64,000 nt of DNA from Beroe forskalii (GCA_011033025.1 WFMF01000223.1:62001-126000), one strand, 5' to 3'. Positions 1 through 13,384 are shown, counted from the stretch's first letter. Notes: a model not told the origin generated them from the letters alone. A program made the numbers and translations.

Positions 1-367
1 AGGAGCAGTTTATGTGTTTAGCGTTGGCGTTCTAATTCGTGTGGTCAATCAAACCACGGTAATTTATTTTGCATTTCACGAGTGGCACACGGCAAGAGGC
101 TGTTGCACAGACAAGAGACGTATAATAAGCAAACCACGGAGCAGGTCGTGGGAACAAGGTTTTAGAGAGAGGGGAGGAAGGGGATAGAGTTTTAGAAAGC
201 AGTAACACCACTCTCTTAACATGACAGACATGTAGCATCCCATGAATCATAATGGTGACAAGAGAGGTGGGCGAATGACAGGTTGACTGGATGGCAATCA
301 GACTAAAATGAAGGTTACTGTAGTGGGAGTGGGAATACTAGAAGTGGTATTACAACAACCTGGCCTT

Positions 368-403
368 GGAGTGGTAGTTAATAAACTTATTAACTACCAC
401 TCC
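368..403. repeat. Perfect short palindrome (17-bp arms, 2-nt loop)
   Basis: Arms 368-384 and 387-403 are exact reverse complements. It lies 10 bp from a second, larger hairpin (414-505), so the two may be parts of one fold-back unit. Confidence 0.85.
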
Positions 404-413
404 AGAATAGCCC

Positions 414-505
414 CCACTTCAACTTCCATCCCAATTCCCAGTACCCCACCCTATTAACTTGTCAATAGGGTGGGGTACTGGGAATTGGGATGGCAGTTGA
501 AGTGG
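414..505. repeat. Large hairpin with 42-bp arms and an 8-nt loop
   Basis: Arms 414-455 and 464-505 are reverse complements with one mismatch. Such a young, near-perfect snap-back unit could be a small MITE or a replication-slippage product. I saw no clear target-site duplication. Confidence 0.85.
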
Positions 506-760
506 AGTATTGGGTAGTCCAAGGGGGCAGGAAAATGGAAATGGCAATGCGATTAAAACAGTCAACGCAAGGGCCAAAGGAGTGCATCAGTTATGAAGTG
601 AATAGCGACAATTTGATCTACCAAAAAGATAGAAATGGGAGTGAGTCACCGTGTCAAATTAACAAATTGTATTATCGCCAACGATGATGACGATTTAGGT
701 GTAACTTGAAGATAAATTGACAGTAAACTGACAGGAAATCATTGTCAAAATATCTCTCAC

Positions 761-911
761 CTTGATCGTTATAGTTGGCGTGGCAGTGATAATAGGACTA
801 GCTGGCACTACCACGGGTGATTTCTGTTGTGGCGGCGGCGCACTTTGCGCCACTTCGGCGGCTCCACAGGGCGGCGTATTCTCCCTCCTCCTCCACCACC
901 ACCAGGTATGG
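761..911 (-). CDS. Candidate coding exon, unknown protein
   Basis: On the minus strand a CTCCTGCAG acceptor precedes position 911 and a GTGAGAG donor follows 761. The 151 nt between them have one frame open throughout, rich in Pro, Ala and Val. The patch is far more GC-rich than its surroundings. A plus-strand ORF overlaps it. I recognise no domain, so this is a splice-site and composition argument only. It could belong to the same hypothetical minus-strand gene as 4450-4674. Confidence 0.25.
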
Positions 912-3309
912 CTGCAGGAGGTATCTCAGGGAGGGGCGAGGGTGGAGGACTCTCTTCTGTCTGAAAACGTTTAGTTATAGTTTATTGCAATGACAGGAAC
1001 CTGGTTTTAGTGCTTAATGTTGTGAGAACAGATAAATAGATTGCTATATTTAGATATTAATAGAGCTGACAGGTGCTGTCTGTGAACTCCAGACCATTAT
1101 CGAGAGCCAGGTTTATAATCTTGTCACCGAATCGGGGGAACTGGAAGTTTTAATGCACCGGATAAGGGACATTAGCGAACATTATATACTGATAGCTTGA
1201 TAGGGTCATTCTTGTCCGAGCAGTAGATGTTCTAGCCCAAAATTGTCATGATTCTACATGTGGATTTACCTATTGATCCTCGACACAGCATGCCGCGCGT
1301 GCCGTAGGAAACGCAAAAAGCTCCAACTATTTTCCAAGAATATCTGCAAATGAGATCATGATACGGGTAAGGTTTCATCCAATCAAGCAGGCGACTCGGC
1401 ATGATCTATTACCCACTTCACTCTGTGATAATTACGTCCTAAAACTTAGGATGTGATATCAAGCAGACATAATGTAAGCCACAAGGAGACAAAGAGGATA
1501 CTTTAATTCACGGATTACTGGGAAATCCATGACAATAATGAAGAGGAACCCCCATGTAGATCATGACGATTCCATGACAATTCTGCTAGAACATCTACTC
1601 ATTGCGAGGAAGTTGTAAAGGCTCTTCTGATGACGTCATCATCACAGTACAATGTGGTATATTGTTGACAATGAACCGCACTATCTGGGATAAGATAAAA
1701 TGGACAGCTCGCTCGCCGTCTGTCTCCATGAGTGGGAATTGGGAGTGGTGAGTGCACTGTTTAAACAAGTGACAGCTGTTCTTGTAGAGGTGGCCTTTAA
1801 TAATGTCAAGTAGGTGGGGCTGGGAGAGAAATGAAGAAATAACAAGCTAAATCATGTCATCAGGTTGACAAGAGGAAGAACTCAAACTCTCAAAGCAACT
1901 TTTAACGTAATTATTGTCAAGGAATATTGTACCGAAATGGAAATAATCGAGCTGTCTATGGAATTCAGGAGAATTCAGGAATTCAGGAGAAACAATGAGA
2001 TTGTGATCAATTCAAGAACCTATATACTAATTATAACACGTCTAAATCAGTAGATTATTTCTTGTGTTTCTTAAAATGTCATCAACTTTCAAAGTGATAA
2101 GGTCATGGCCGTGGGATTTTTAAAGCCTTCCAATGTTAATTATCATTTCCCCCGGGAAACCCCTCACTGAGAAGCTCAGGGAATTGTTTTTAACATCACT
2201 AGAAGTGCACTGAGCTCACCTGCTACGAGCAAATAATACGCGATTCAGAGGCATCACAATCTACATCATACAACGACATACATGAGGAAACGTTATCAAT
2301 TCATGAAACTCTAGAAGAATCCACATCACGATAACAGTGGCATGACTCTGGAGCGTTACCAATCCACCAATCTAAGCGGTTAATTTACCTACCAATCTAA
2401 GTATCCACATCATGATAGTTCAGTGGAATGGTCTCTGAAGCGTGCCTACTCTTCACACATAACTCATATATCTCCACGTATATTATATCTGATCACAAGA
2501 ATGCTATTTATAGCTCACACGTCACACGATTCTTCGAAGATACTGCCGCCCTGTAACACCTTTCACCGACCTACTTTCACAGCTCACTAGCTCTCTCACA
2601 TGCCACTGAGCCTTTCTCCGAGCTTATGACAGGGAGAAGAAGGGAGATCATAAGGAGGAGAAGATAACAGTCACAGGATCTGATATTCGTAGAAAAAACC
2701 AGGCACAGCGTATGTTTTGTTGTGCTGCTGCTGCTACCCAAGGTGGAATTGGTGGAACTCATTACTTACAACACGCCTCTTCTTTTCATTAATTAGTTAA
2801 TTGGTGCATCACAGTCTCTCGGAGTAACCTTGCACGGACATATAAATAATATGTTTTTCTACTCGGGAGAAGAGTATGTTCTCAAGTGAGGAAGGAGGAA
2901 AAGAAGTTCTCCGAGTTTTAAGTGAAAGAAGTTACACGACTAATGATAGGCTATTGAAATTGCACTTGTAAATGTTAAATGACTCCAAGCGGTCCGAGTG
3001 CTTACACTGATTGAAACACGGTACAATGTTTTTACGAAGAGAAACAAAGGAGCTATTACAACAGAAGAACAGCTTTTGTTGCCCTTTCTGGCGGTTTTGG
3101 TATAATTTTTCAGAGACATCTACTGCTATTTTGAAAAATATCTTGTCCTCCGAGCTATGATATTTACGAGCTTTATTAAATGAAAAAGCTTGAGTTACTT
3201 AGATCATAGCTCACGAGATTTACAAATTATTTAAAATGACACAAAATGAAGCAGCCATAGAAAATAACATACTTTGTCATTGCAAATATGTAAATCATTT
3301 GGATTTATT
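912..3309. other. No supported gene
   Basis: AT-rich sequence with only short, unconvincing ORFs. A CREB-type octamer TGACGTCA sits at 1631-1638. On the minus strand an ATG at 2789 is followed 20 nt later by a GTAAGT donor (2769-2764), a possible first exon without further support. Confidence 0.5.
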
Positions 3310-3481
3310 CTTCAAGGGCACTTCAGTTTCTTTTCTACAACCTTGATTCTTGACGGAGAGATAAGCCAAGTCTCAATAAATGAAAACAAAAAAAGCTTCA
3401 AGGGCACTTCAGTTTCTTTTCTACAACCTTGATTCTTGAAGGAGAGATAAGCCAAGTCTCAATAAATGACAACAAAAAAGA
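3310..3481. repeat. Tandem duplication, 86-bp unit x2
   Basis: Copies 3310-3395 and 3396-3481 are nearly identical over the full unit, with a few substitutions. This indicates a recent local duplication. Confidence 0.9.
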
Positions 3482-3651
3482 AGCTCATTTAAAAACGTTC
3501 ATGTTTCCCTTGACATGCACTCAAACACAGATCAGCAACAATTCACCGCTTTTACAACCACTGCAATAGTATATTACATGCGATACACAAGCAATCACTC
3601 ACTCTGTAATATTAAATACGGCGCAATATAGCGTACACACTAGAATCTGAT

Positions 3652-3829
3652 CAGGGGCGTAGCTAGATTTTTGAAAAGGAGGTGGCGAGTTACATTCACA
3701 ACCTGTTGAATGTTTTATTTTGCTTGACTCAAAGCTCTCATCTCAACAAAATTAACAAAATTTTCATATTGTCTGTCCAAAAAGGGGGAGGCAGCCGCCT
3801 GTGTCGCCTCCCCCCTGGCTACGCCCCTG
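3652..3829. mobile_element. Non-autonomous hAT-type MITE (178 bp)
   Basis: The element starts CAGGGGCGTAGC and ends with the reverse complement GCTACGCCCCTG. It is flanked by an exact 8-bp duplication AATCTGAT (3644-3651 and 3830-3837). An 8-bp target duplication and CAGGGGCGTAGC-like ends are typical of hAT-superfamily MITEs in animals. The interior has no transposase, so it must have moved with enzyme supplied in trans. Confidence 0.88.
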
Positions 3830-4449
3830 AATCTGATATTCATAACAATATGATACACACACTCTGTGACTTCCGAGGTAAGTTTATTATCAAAATATTT
3901 CATAGCAACCACTGGAAATAGAAATTTAAATCCTGGCAGACTTTAGGCACATCAGGCAACCATGGAAAGATTGGAAGAACGCCGACTTTCAAGTTTTTTC
4001 AACAAATGGAAACGCAATTCACGGTCGAGTGAGCTGCGGTATTAACTCATTTGGCTAATGAATTATCAATTATGAGGGGACAATAATTAGGATTAGGTTT
4101 AGATTTCGGGTTAGGATGTTAGGGATTGCGCTTTCAGACCACTAAAATCGAAATGAACAGAGGGCTTGGGTGATGGATAGGGTAATGAATAATGAGTAAG
4201 AAGACTTCTGAGATACACGTTTACAAGCTGTGTTTGGCTACTTGGAGGCTACCGGAAATGCAAGTGCTATTTTAACCAACTTTAGGAACCACATCTCTGA
4301 GACCTAAAACCTTGTGGTTCAAAACTACCAAGTGATATCAGCTAGAACATAAAAAAATCAATTACATATACTAATGATATATAATATCACAGCGGAACAC
4401 ACACAACGAGATCAAGCTTTATAATAATAATAAAATATCAGGAACTCAC
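3830..4449. other. No supported gene
   Basis: AT-rich sequence with a short (ATA)n run near 4424-4437 and a few GGTTAGG-like words around 4088-4130. These are too degenerate and isolated to call an internal telomeric tract. Confidence 0.5.
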
Positions 4450-4674
4450 TGAACTAGAATCATAATCTTCATCAGAGCACGATAAACACAGTACAACAGA
4501 ACTGGAAGTGAAGGGCATAAGTTCCATCGTGGAACAGCACACTGTGTCGCATATATGAAACGCAAAGGGTTTTGAGGGAGGAGCAACTAGCAGTGCCACT
4601 GGCGAGTAGTGGAGCTGGGTAAGCTGCGTATATATACGATTATTATTATTATTCGAACTTGAACCAACTACCAC
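4450..4674 (-). CDS. Candidate coding exon, unknown protein
   Basis: A minus-strand frame opens with an ATG at 4674. It encodes a Ser/Asn-rich start and an acidic end (SDEDYDSSS), and meets a GTGAGTTCC donor just after 4450. An alternative acceptor inside the frame (CCCTTCACTTCCAG) would give a shorter exon. No family is recognised. The call rests on the donor site and composition only. Confidence 0.22.
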
Positions 4675-7600
4675 CAGCTCTCACTCTCTCAGTCTCTATC
4701 TCTCGCAGTCACTCACTCCCACTTCCGAAATGTCACAAAGTCTCGAACACAACGAAACAAGAATAACGAATATATAGGTATATTTAGGTCGTATCGGTCT
4801 CGTAGAATGCTCAACTTCGAAATGAACGCGAGTTTGGATACAACGCCTTTTTGAGGGAAAATTGGCTAAGTTTCGTGACCAGTCTGACAGATCGGGTTTT
4901 TTGTCAAATAAGGGTCAACCAACTAGGAGGAGAAATTAAATTCAATGCGGGGCATTGAATGAGCGTTCGACTGATTGGAAGTGAAAGTGCTTCCAATTCT
5001 AAAGGGAGGGAGAGAGAGAGGGGTGTTCTGAGTTCCACGCCACGTCAAAGGGTAGAGAGAGAACAGTTAGGGGTGGCATATAGGAGAAGCTTTGACGTCA
5101 GCCAACCATTACAAAATATTATTTAGTCACTTAACCACATTACTATGTTGGTAAATGCAGTCAAACCTTCTCTAGCATAATTAAACGGCTATCAAAGAGT
5201 TATAATATGAAGGAGGAAAAAAGAGAGAAGGAGCGAGCAGTAGTAGTAACAACGCACAAAATTAACTGACACGAAACAGCACCCATTATAGAGTCCAAGT
5301 TTTCCTTTCCGACTACGGTCAACGCGATGGTTTACGGAGAAACTATTCGACACTATGTACGTGGCAAGACAGCACGTACTAACGAGAACGAGTAACGACT
5401 AAATCTTTGTCGGATTGCAAATTTCCAATCCTGGAGAGTTCATTATTTTGTATTTGTTGTCAATTTTGAAATAATGACCGGTTCGATGATAAGTAGATTC
5501 CCCAAATCAACTAATAAGAATAAAGATAATAATATGTTATTTAAACTCTGAGCGATGGTTTGTTTGTCAATGATTTATTAATAACATTAAATAGTTGCAA
5601 GAAAAACTGAATACCCACAGCTGATGATTGATTATATATGAAATGATCGGAATGGATAAATATTATTAGGAGAAAGGGTTACAACTTACATGTGTGTGAC
5701 AATGAAGTAATCGGCATCTTTCGATGTACGGTAGTTGAAATAAATTAACATCAAATTAACATCGAATTTTCTAAAGCTTACCTTGATAAGCAAGCTCTTG
5801 GGCTCATCTTCCGCTTCACTCTGAAGAATGTGATTATTAAAGAAATGACAACAGTCAAGCCAAGATCATTGGATATAGTGCGATACTGCATACACATTTG
5901 TGATACTTCATACACTTTTGATACATTTTATGACATGACTGATAACTTCTGACGGATGAATCTAAATATTGAACAACGTGTCACTTCATTACTTCCTGAA
6001 AACCCGGTAAATTCAGTAGGTAAATCCAGTAGGTGTACAGTAGGTAAATCTAGTAGGTGTACATGGCTTATAATATGATGCTTGATGCGAAGTATGAAAA
6101 AATCGGCTGTCACAGGAAAACTTGATAACTACGCACTTTTCTTCCAACTTCCAAGCTCAAAAGTTTGAAATGCTTGAGTTAAAATAATATGGACTTAGCA
6201 ATAATTAATATTTTCAATAACGTTCAATGTCCATCAATGCATTTGGGGTTTTAATACTGGCACTGCACCCTATAGTAGGTAAAAGGTATAGTCCAAATTT
6301 TGAACTTATTGAAAGCTAAATTTTTTAAATAAGTGCAATAATCACACAGGGGCCGGGCGAAGCCGAGTGTGATAGTTGTGGTCCATTAGACAGGAAGCGT
6401 TGTGTAGATTGTGAATGGTACTAACCGCCAGAACCTGCTCATTTCATGATCATGGTGATAATGAAACAGGCAATATTTAAGTTATTTTTACATCAAAGAC
6501 TTAAACAAATTACTGAAATCTTTGATGTTTCAACATCGCTCGAGAACGATTTACGACTCAATTCTTGAGTCACATCCGGAAACAAGAAGCAGAATAGAAA
6601 TTTACCGTACCTGACCAAATCAATAAGTGCACGGCTATTATAATAGAATAACATAGAGTAACAGAGTCTTTGACATTAAGAAGTTCTCACGTGAACCAAA
6701 GTACTCGAGTGCAGACTCTAGTTCATATAACCGTATAATTGTTGCATTTCTTAAGAAATCAGTATACTTATAGTGTTTATCATTATGGTTATTTGATTAT
6801 TTCATAAGTGCCTTACGTTAATAAAACGACAGATTGCGATCCCCCATGATTTTGAGAAGCTATAAGCCATAAGATCGGACCACTATTTTACAAACTACCT
6901 TACGATTCACAAAATTGAAGACTTCTTCACGCATCTTTACATTTTGTAAAACATTGAAGTTTTTCTTGATCTACATGAAGGTGTTATGTCCTTTATTTTG
7001 CCACATTCACAAAAGTCTTTGTCTTCGAAAAACCGAGTATTAATGGGCAGGATTTAAACCGTGGCTTCCCTCGCAATACTATTTCTTTTGAATAGTCAAT
7101 AGACCACTTAGCCGGCTACTTAAAGTTTAGCTTACAACTCTGTAAACGATCACATGGCATGAGGATTGGGGATCTACCCAGAGTTTGAATATGATCAGGT
7201 GAAAATTATGTGTATTTGTTACAATCTGAAACTCGTAGATGAGAAATTATAGAAAAAGTGCTGTTTCAAGAGGCAAATGAACTTTTTACATTTTTAGGTT
7301 GTTTTTAGGATCTGTTTGAGGCCTTCAGGCTAAAGGCTGAAAAATATTTTTAAGTACTTTCATTATTTCATGGCTGACGCTTTTCAAGTGATATATAGCA
7401 AATAATTCACTCAATTCAGAATATAACAAGAGGCTATAAACTATGTCCGAGTTTAGAGTTATCCATTATCTACGTGTGTTTTAAAGCTCTGGATACTGTA
7501 AGTTATTAATCTAACGTGATATTCTTTTATTTATTGATCTGAGTTCAGACTAACATTTTACGCATTAAATCGCTCGTCTGATTATTGAAATGAATATCTC

Positions 7601-10600
7601 TATCAAATTAAAATATCAATAAAATTGCTCATTCATTAGTTATATAAGGATTTAATACCATTTTCTCAGAAGAAAATGGCTGGGAAAGCTGATCTCCATC
7701 CAAAGCGTTTTACATCACAAAAAAATCAATTTAACGCTTTTAATGGACAGTGAATATTTTATTACCATTAAAAGTCAAACACAACAGGTATTCAAAACTG
7801 ACGTGGTTTGGCTCCCATCAGAGCATCAGATAGCTATATATGCGAATCACGTCAAAAGGACGAATCATTCAAGCATTAAGGTCATCGTCAGCAATTTAGC
7901 ATTTTAAATCGTGATAGTGATGTCAGCTCCCACGACTTAATGTGCGTACATGACAAGTAAGAGCAATTTAATGTGGTGACAGCGATGGTGCAATAGCACG
8001 AGGAATACCCAAAAAGGGGATTCTTAAGTTCATCACAGCAGCAGACTGAAAGTGACGAACAAAAGTCTCTTTTGGTTCCTACCAAATCATATTAAGTACT
8101 TCAATAACCAATTTAACTTCTGACAAGTGAGTCAGCCCCTGGGAAAAGGGCTGAGAAGCTATCTTCATCGTGATTCATATCAATGAAGTATTACCACATT
8201 GGCTCTTATCAATTGGCACTTTGGCTAGGTACTTATTTATTTAGGACAAAATGACTTTTTATCCGAAGGGCCGTTTAAATTATAGGGCTGAATTTCTTTT
8301 TGTTGGTTTGGGTCGGATAGGACCGGTTAGAAATAGGTCGGCTAGATAAAGACTAATGAAGTAAGTCTGTTGCTGTTTACTTATAGAAAGTGGATACATG
8401 TAACAAGTATACTATTTTATCACTATTGAGATATTTGTGTGGTTTAAATTTTACAAAACTACTCAATTCATAATCAAATTTGAAATTTTCTAATAACTCT
8501 GTGGACCAGCGAAATTAATTGAAGAGAACTTACTTCATTTGATCTTCCTTTGCTGGGCCAAGAAAAGAAATTATGCGTTTTATCCAGTTTTTCCCTCTAC
8601 CGAACTTAGAGTATGAAAGCAGTGATTACGATCAGGCAGACGTTGAAAGGTAAATTATTGCCACTCATTACTTCGCGAAGTACCAGGCATTCGAATCCCT
8701 GGATACGGAGGAACACCATCCAGAGAAAGTGACCGGGTTATCAGACAGATCATGATACGACCAGACTCCTACCACCCCAATTACTATCCCCAATTAGCTA
8801 TCCGTACACGTTTAGACACCGTATGTAGCAGAGCATTTTCCATTCCCCGGACCACTTGAGCCTTTGTGTACTCAGCTACAACATTAGGTCTCTGGGGGTG
8901 CTAGGGGAGGATCGGCGGTGTTACGTCACCAATGAGACCTTTTTAAATCCTGGCAGTGACGTCACATCCAGTATCTATCTCTTGGAAGCGGTCAATTATA
9001 TAACATACTAAAATACCCGCCGATTGTTACCAGTATCAGTGTAAACTCTGCACGCGAAAAACAGGCGGTTAAGATGTCGTCATTATCATAGCGGAATGTG
9101 GTAAGTTGATGACGTTAAACCGCCTATCTTCCGCGCGCAGGTTTCAAGTGAACGCGTGTTCTAAGTCAGAGGTCATTCGCTACGAACATTACACAGGATA
9201 CTTCATACAATGTTACATCCGGGGACGCTATGTCACACAGACTTGAAGATCTGACTATCTGACAAGTAGACTGACCAGGCAATCAGGGATTCATTCCCCT
9301 CCCCACCACTGATACAGTGCCCTTTTCTCCCATTTGATTGCATTGTATTATATTCTTATTTCTTGTATTGTATAACCCCCGTCCCTTGAAAGGCATGAGA
9401 GACAGTATTTCTCAAGATTCATATGGCCCGTACAGGGCAGCAAGGCAAGCCGCAAGGGTACAGCCCCTCAGTAGTCGGCAGTATTGCGGCTATGAACTGG
9501 GCACCCTTGTATATATAATACAAAGTGTGTTTCTCAACACAACCCCAGATTGCTCGTTGTACGACGGACTTCAGTTCAGAGTTAAATCCTAATTGACAGG
9601 TCACCCACAAGTAATTCCATGAGCTGTTACTTGATATATGTTGATGTAACTTGATATTTGATACACTGTGTCGGCGTGTCGCACCGTTGTCGCAACATTG
9701 AGCATTGAGAATGAATTGAAATTTCGAGTTGTAGACCATCACGTACGTATACTGTTAAATCAGCATCAGGTAGTACAGTTGACATGTAAGTGGAAACGTT
9801 GACAGAATCATTCTCAAGTGTCGCGACACATGTACATAGGTAGCATACAGAACACTTTCGAGATGCACAAATAAACATTGTAGCGCTTCTAATGCTGAGA
9901 AAAATTAGTTATTTTCGAAAAAGGTCGAAAGGATTCTACCGAATCCTTAAAAATTTGTCCATCAGAGGAGCACGCTCAAATTAGTTCAAGAGCCGGAAGT
10001 TAGACGAGGTCGAGCTCAAACAGGGCTCAAAAACCAGGTCAGGACATAACAAAGTAACAAGGCGGGAAGAATTGACGTCAATATCACATCGTAAAAAGTT
10101 AATGAAGTCATGATGTTCAGTCAGACTCCTATTTTCCGTGATCATTTGCGGCTGTTTATTCAGTAACATTTTTATGCCATATTGATTAATGATCCGATGA
10201 AAGTTAATGTTGTGAGTTAAGTTATTTTCTAGTACCTGTTTTCAGGGTATAATATGTGCACTGACAAAGTCATGACTCAACAGCAATTCCCGATAACACG
10301 ATGATAAAATATACCATTGGCTATTTGCCAGGTACTGTAACAGGAAAACTGTCCCTAAGATTATATTATGAACTGTTTTATAAGTTTGCGTGAGCTACGG
10401 CCTATGGCACTGGATTCAGCAAACCATTTGGAACGTTTAAAAGTTTAAAGTAAACAGTTACTGCAGGTTATATCTTTATGTACCATAATAATGTTAAATG
10501 TAAGTACAACAGCCTCTCTCATCTTTGTTCCAATGATAAATGTATTTAAATTGTTATCAACTTTGGTTAAACTCTTTATTTAAAAGTATATTTGTGAAAA

Positions 10601-10614
10601 GATAATCCAGGCTT
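4675..10614. other. Long gene-poor stretch
   Basis: Six kilobases with only short ORFs and no recognisable protein or RNA gene. Small features seen: a GA-rich run near 5006-5022, a short repeat at 6000-6063, and an imperfect hairpin around 9064-9124 with GGCGGTT/AACCGCC ends. Regulatory sequence cannot be excluded. Confidence 0.5.
6000..6063. repeat. Short degenerate tandem repeat
   Basis: The words CAGTAGGT and GTAGGTAAATC recur three to four times, in places with GTGTACA between them. Confidence 0.6.
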
Positions 10615-12174
10615 GGACACGTTCAAAAATAACTGCTGTGAAATTCTTTTTTTGGTTCTGTGCGTTTTAAAGGCCTAAGATGAAGAATAAATTGGTGGAA
10701 GGAAAGTTTTTATGTAGGATGAAACTTTATATTTCATGATCCTGAAATCACGAATATTTTATCTCAATCAGATCCTGAGATATGATGCTTTAAAGTGAAA
10801 TGATACAGAAATCACAAAAAACCATTTCTAGAATTGATACTACATGCCATAGAAATTTAACCAATCAATGAAATTGTCTGAAAATTAAGGAGGCAGGAGT
10901 GACCCCAATTATATACCCATACCAATCGAAATTTTTGGTCTGGGGTTAAAGATGATACAATAGTCACAGTTTTTGTTTTGAAATTTACCGAATTTCACCA
11001 TGTGATTTAGGTATCTTAAATCTATTTTTCGAGCACTTTCTTGGTCTAATGGAAATATTTAACTACTTTTAAACACATTTAAGTAATGTGGATATCTTTT
11101 TCAATCAAAAATTGATACAAAGGTCACAAATCTAAAATCTTGGCTAAAATATGCTATAAAAGTAATCTATATGTGATTTTGGGTATCACAGAGGTCCTAA
11201 GAACTTGGGAACTTCTGGTGCATCTAAAATAAACATTGAATAGATAGTATAAACTGCAAAATCCACTGCTGGGTCAAAAGTGATACAAAAATCACCGTTT
11301 TGCAGTCAAAGAGTTCAATTTTGAAAGTGTGATATTTGTATCATTTCCAAATGTTTTGATGTTCCTATAGCCTATTTGGAACTAAACATATTGTCTGACA
11401 CTCGATTGCAGTCCTTAGGTTAGCTAATGATACATTTATCACACTATTTCTGTGGTATACAAATTCGATGGCCAAGGTAGCACTTTTTTTAACTTTGACA
11501 CTGTGATATTCGTATCAAATGCAGCTAAAAATCAATTCTAGCCACTGGTTTCATTAAGTTCGACTATTTTAAGTAAATTTCGTTCAAATGATGGTATTTC
11601 AACTCCAATCAACACAAATATTGCTGTCACACTAAAATTTGATGAAAATTTTTCGATGTGTGACATTTGTATCATCCATGGCCGCAAATCAATTTTTGTA
11701 CAGTGAAACCATAAAACCTATCAATTTTGAATATTTTCTGAAGATATTAGGATGCCAAAGCTTAAGGTTCCGGTATTATAGCCATTTTATCACAATAGCA
11801 GGAATAATAGCTTCCATGTGACTTTTGTATTATAACTTGACCATTTGCTTGTGATTTACCGACCATATTTCATCAATGCACTCACAATAGGTGCAAGAAT
11901 ATGTTCAGGAACTCCGACAAGAGGATAAGACCAAGTTTTTCAGTCCAGGGCCAAGAACTGATACTACTGTGATTTCGGTATCATAACTGGCCTTTCAACA
12001 ATAATTTAGGGTCAAAACAAATAAGATGGTGATAAATAGATCATTATTGACCATGTATCAGATTTTAAGACCTCTTGAGTGAAAGTTTCAAGATTGGCAG
12101 CCATTTTTGTAAAATTTGTCACATTTTGGAAAATAATTTTTGGAATTTCACAGCAGTTATTTCTGAACACGTCC
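10615..12174. mobile_element. 1.56 kb terminal-inverted-repeat element, family unknown
   Basis: The ends 10615-10646 and 12143-12174 are inverted repeats matching at 29 of 32 positions; both contain AATAACTGCTGTGAAATTC in the outward-to-inward sense. GCTT occurs on both flanks (10611-10614, 12175-12178) and may be a 4-bp target duplication. The interior has no transposase-like ORF. It is instead filled by a decayed tandem array (10801-11983). The assignment as a non-autonomous DNA transposon is an inference from structure. Confidence 0.6.
10801..11983. repeat. Degenerate ~157-bp tandem array with paired inverted 15-mers
   Basis: A 15-nt word, TGATACAAAAATCAC or its reverse complement GTGATATTTGTATCA, occurs about twelve times. 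Forward copies start at 10801, 10953, 11113, 11281 and 11428. Reverse copies start at 11002, 11173, 11329, 11503, 11660, 11818 and 11969. Within each orientation the spacing is 147-174 bp, so each monomer appears to have carried one forward and one reverse copy 48-75 bp apart. The sequence between the words has diverged strongly while the words remain recognisable. Confidence 0.65.
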
Positions 12175-13067
12175 GCTTATTAAAATCTAATATAACATGC
12201 ATGAAAGCAGTGACTTCGTCTGGAGTCAGCTGAGACAGCAAATATAATATCAGATCTTCACAGATTGCTAAATTATTAGATACGGTTCACTGCGTCATGC
12301 TCTCCTCACTAAGTCAGTATTGGCTCGTATTATATTCAAAGTTCAGAAAAAAGTATGAACTCCTACCTGATGGTAAAACCTTAGACATCTATTCAGGTTG
12401 TATTACGAAAAAGATAAGGCCTCTGTGGAAGTTTCACTTGAGATTTGGCAAGATACAGAGCTCACCTACCAAGTCATGGATGCGGTACACACCATTCCAT
12501 GTGGGTCTCCTGGTAGAGGGAACTGGGAACTGTGCACACTGCACATACATGTGTGTCTTGGAATAGTCAGAGGAAATTATCTCTTGTATAATTTCTAAAA
12601 TATGCAGTTTCGTATGGAAATCATTTGTGCCACAATAGGAAACTACTTGGTGATCAAAGACAAATGAATGAATGAATGAATACAATATACATCATCATGA
12701 TCTGCAATGCTCTTCAAGTTACGTATTTTTTCTATATTTGAGATGTTACCGCCTGAAGGCTAAAAAACAGTAAAAACCACGGTTTCCTCATATTACAGTA
12801 ACCAGGAAGTTATGCGTTATAATAGCTGTAACTTTTCAACCGTCGTTTCTACACAGTACGTGATTCGTTGAGTTGACGAATAGGAAGAGAGTAATTACAG
12901 TAGCTAAATGATATGTGACACTGCATTCTTATAGTTGAGTCTGACACGGATGAAACTTACTCGGGCTTCGCTTCTTTTCCCACACCTGAACTGCTTGGTC
13001 ACTAACCCAGCAGTTATCAGTGTACACTTCGCCAGACACACATTCTGGTTCATTCCAGGTTTCTCAC
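12175..13067. other. No supported gene
   Basis: Short overlapping ORFs at 12297-12685 on both strands show no recognisable family. A short (AATG)n microsatellite lies at 12663-12681. Confidence 0.45.
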
Positions 13068-13384
13068 CTGAGGACCCTTTAGCTCTTTGCAGGCAACATC
13101 TCCTGCTTCACATGCCTGCTCCTCTGTTAGCGGATCCTCTCTACCCACCTTACACTTTTGGCAGCGGACCTTATCAAGGCTATCAGACTGCCTTGCTCTC
13201 TGACAGAAGCCAACTGCTCCGGGTACTTTTCTGAGGACTGGGATCTCTTCTGCTCCGCGTTCAGACTGTTTTCCTAGCATTTGAAGCATTCTTATCGCAA
13301 AAGCTGGAAGATATTCTGCAGTAATATCTATTTCTTGATCAATCTGGTACCCCCTTGGTAATAAAAGTAACAGGAACCCTTAAC
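13068..13384 (-). CDS. Candidate coding exon, Cys-containing unknown protein
   Basis: The minus-strand frame is open from about 13384 down to a CAG|GTGAGA donor at 13068. It is charged, contains the cysteine pair RCQKCK and further cysteines downstream, and reads like real protein. A possible acceptor TTACTGCAG lies inside the frame near 13308, so the true exon may be about 240 nt. I do not recognise the family. Because decayed retroelement pieces follow, it may be part of a mobile element rather than a host gene. Confidence 0.3.

Noticed and set aside
4088..4130. Interstitial telomere repeat
   Set aside because: Only a few GGTTAGG-like words, not in tandem.
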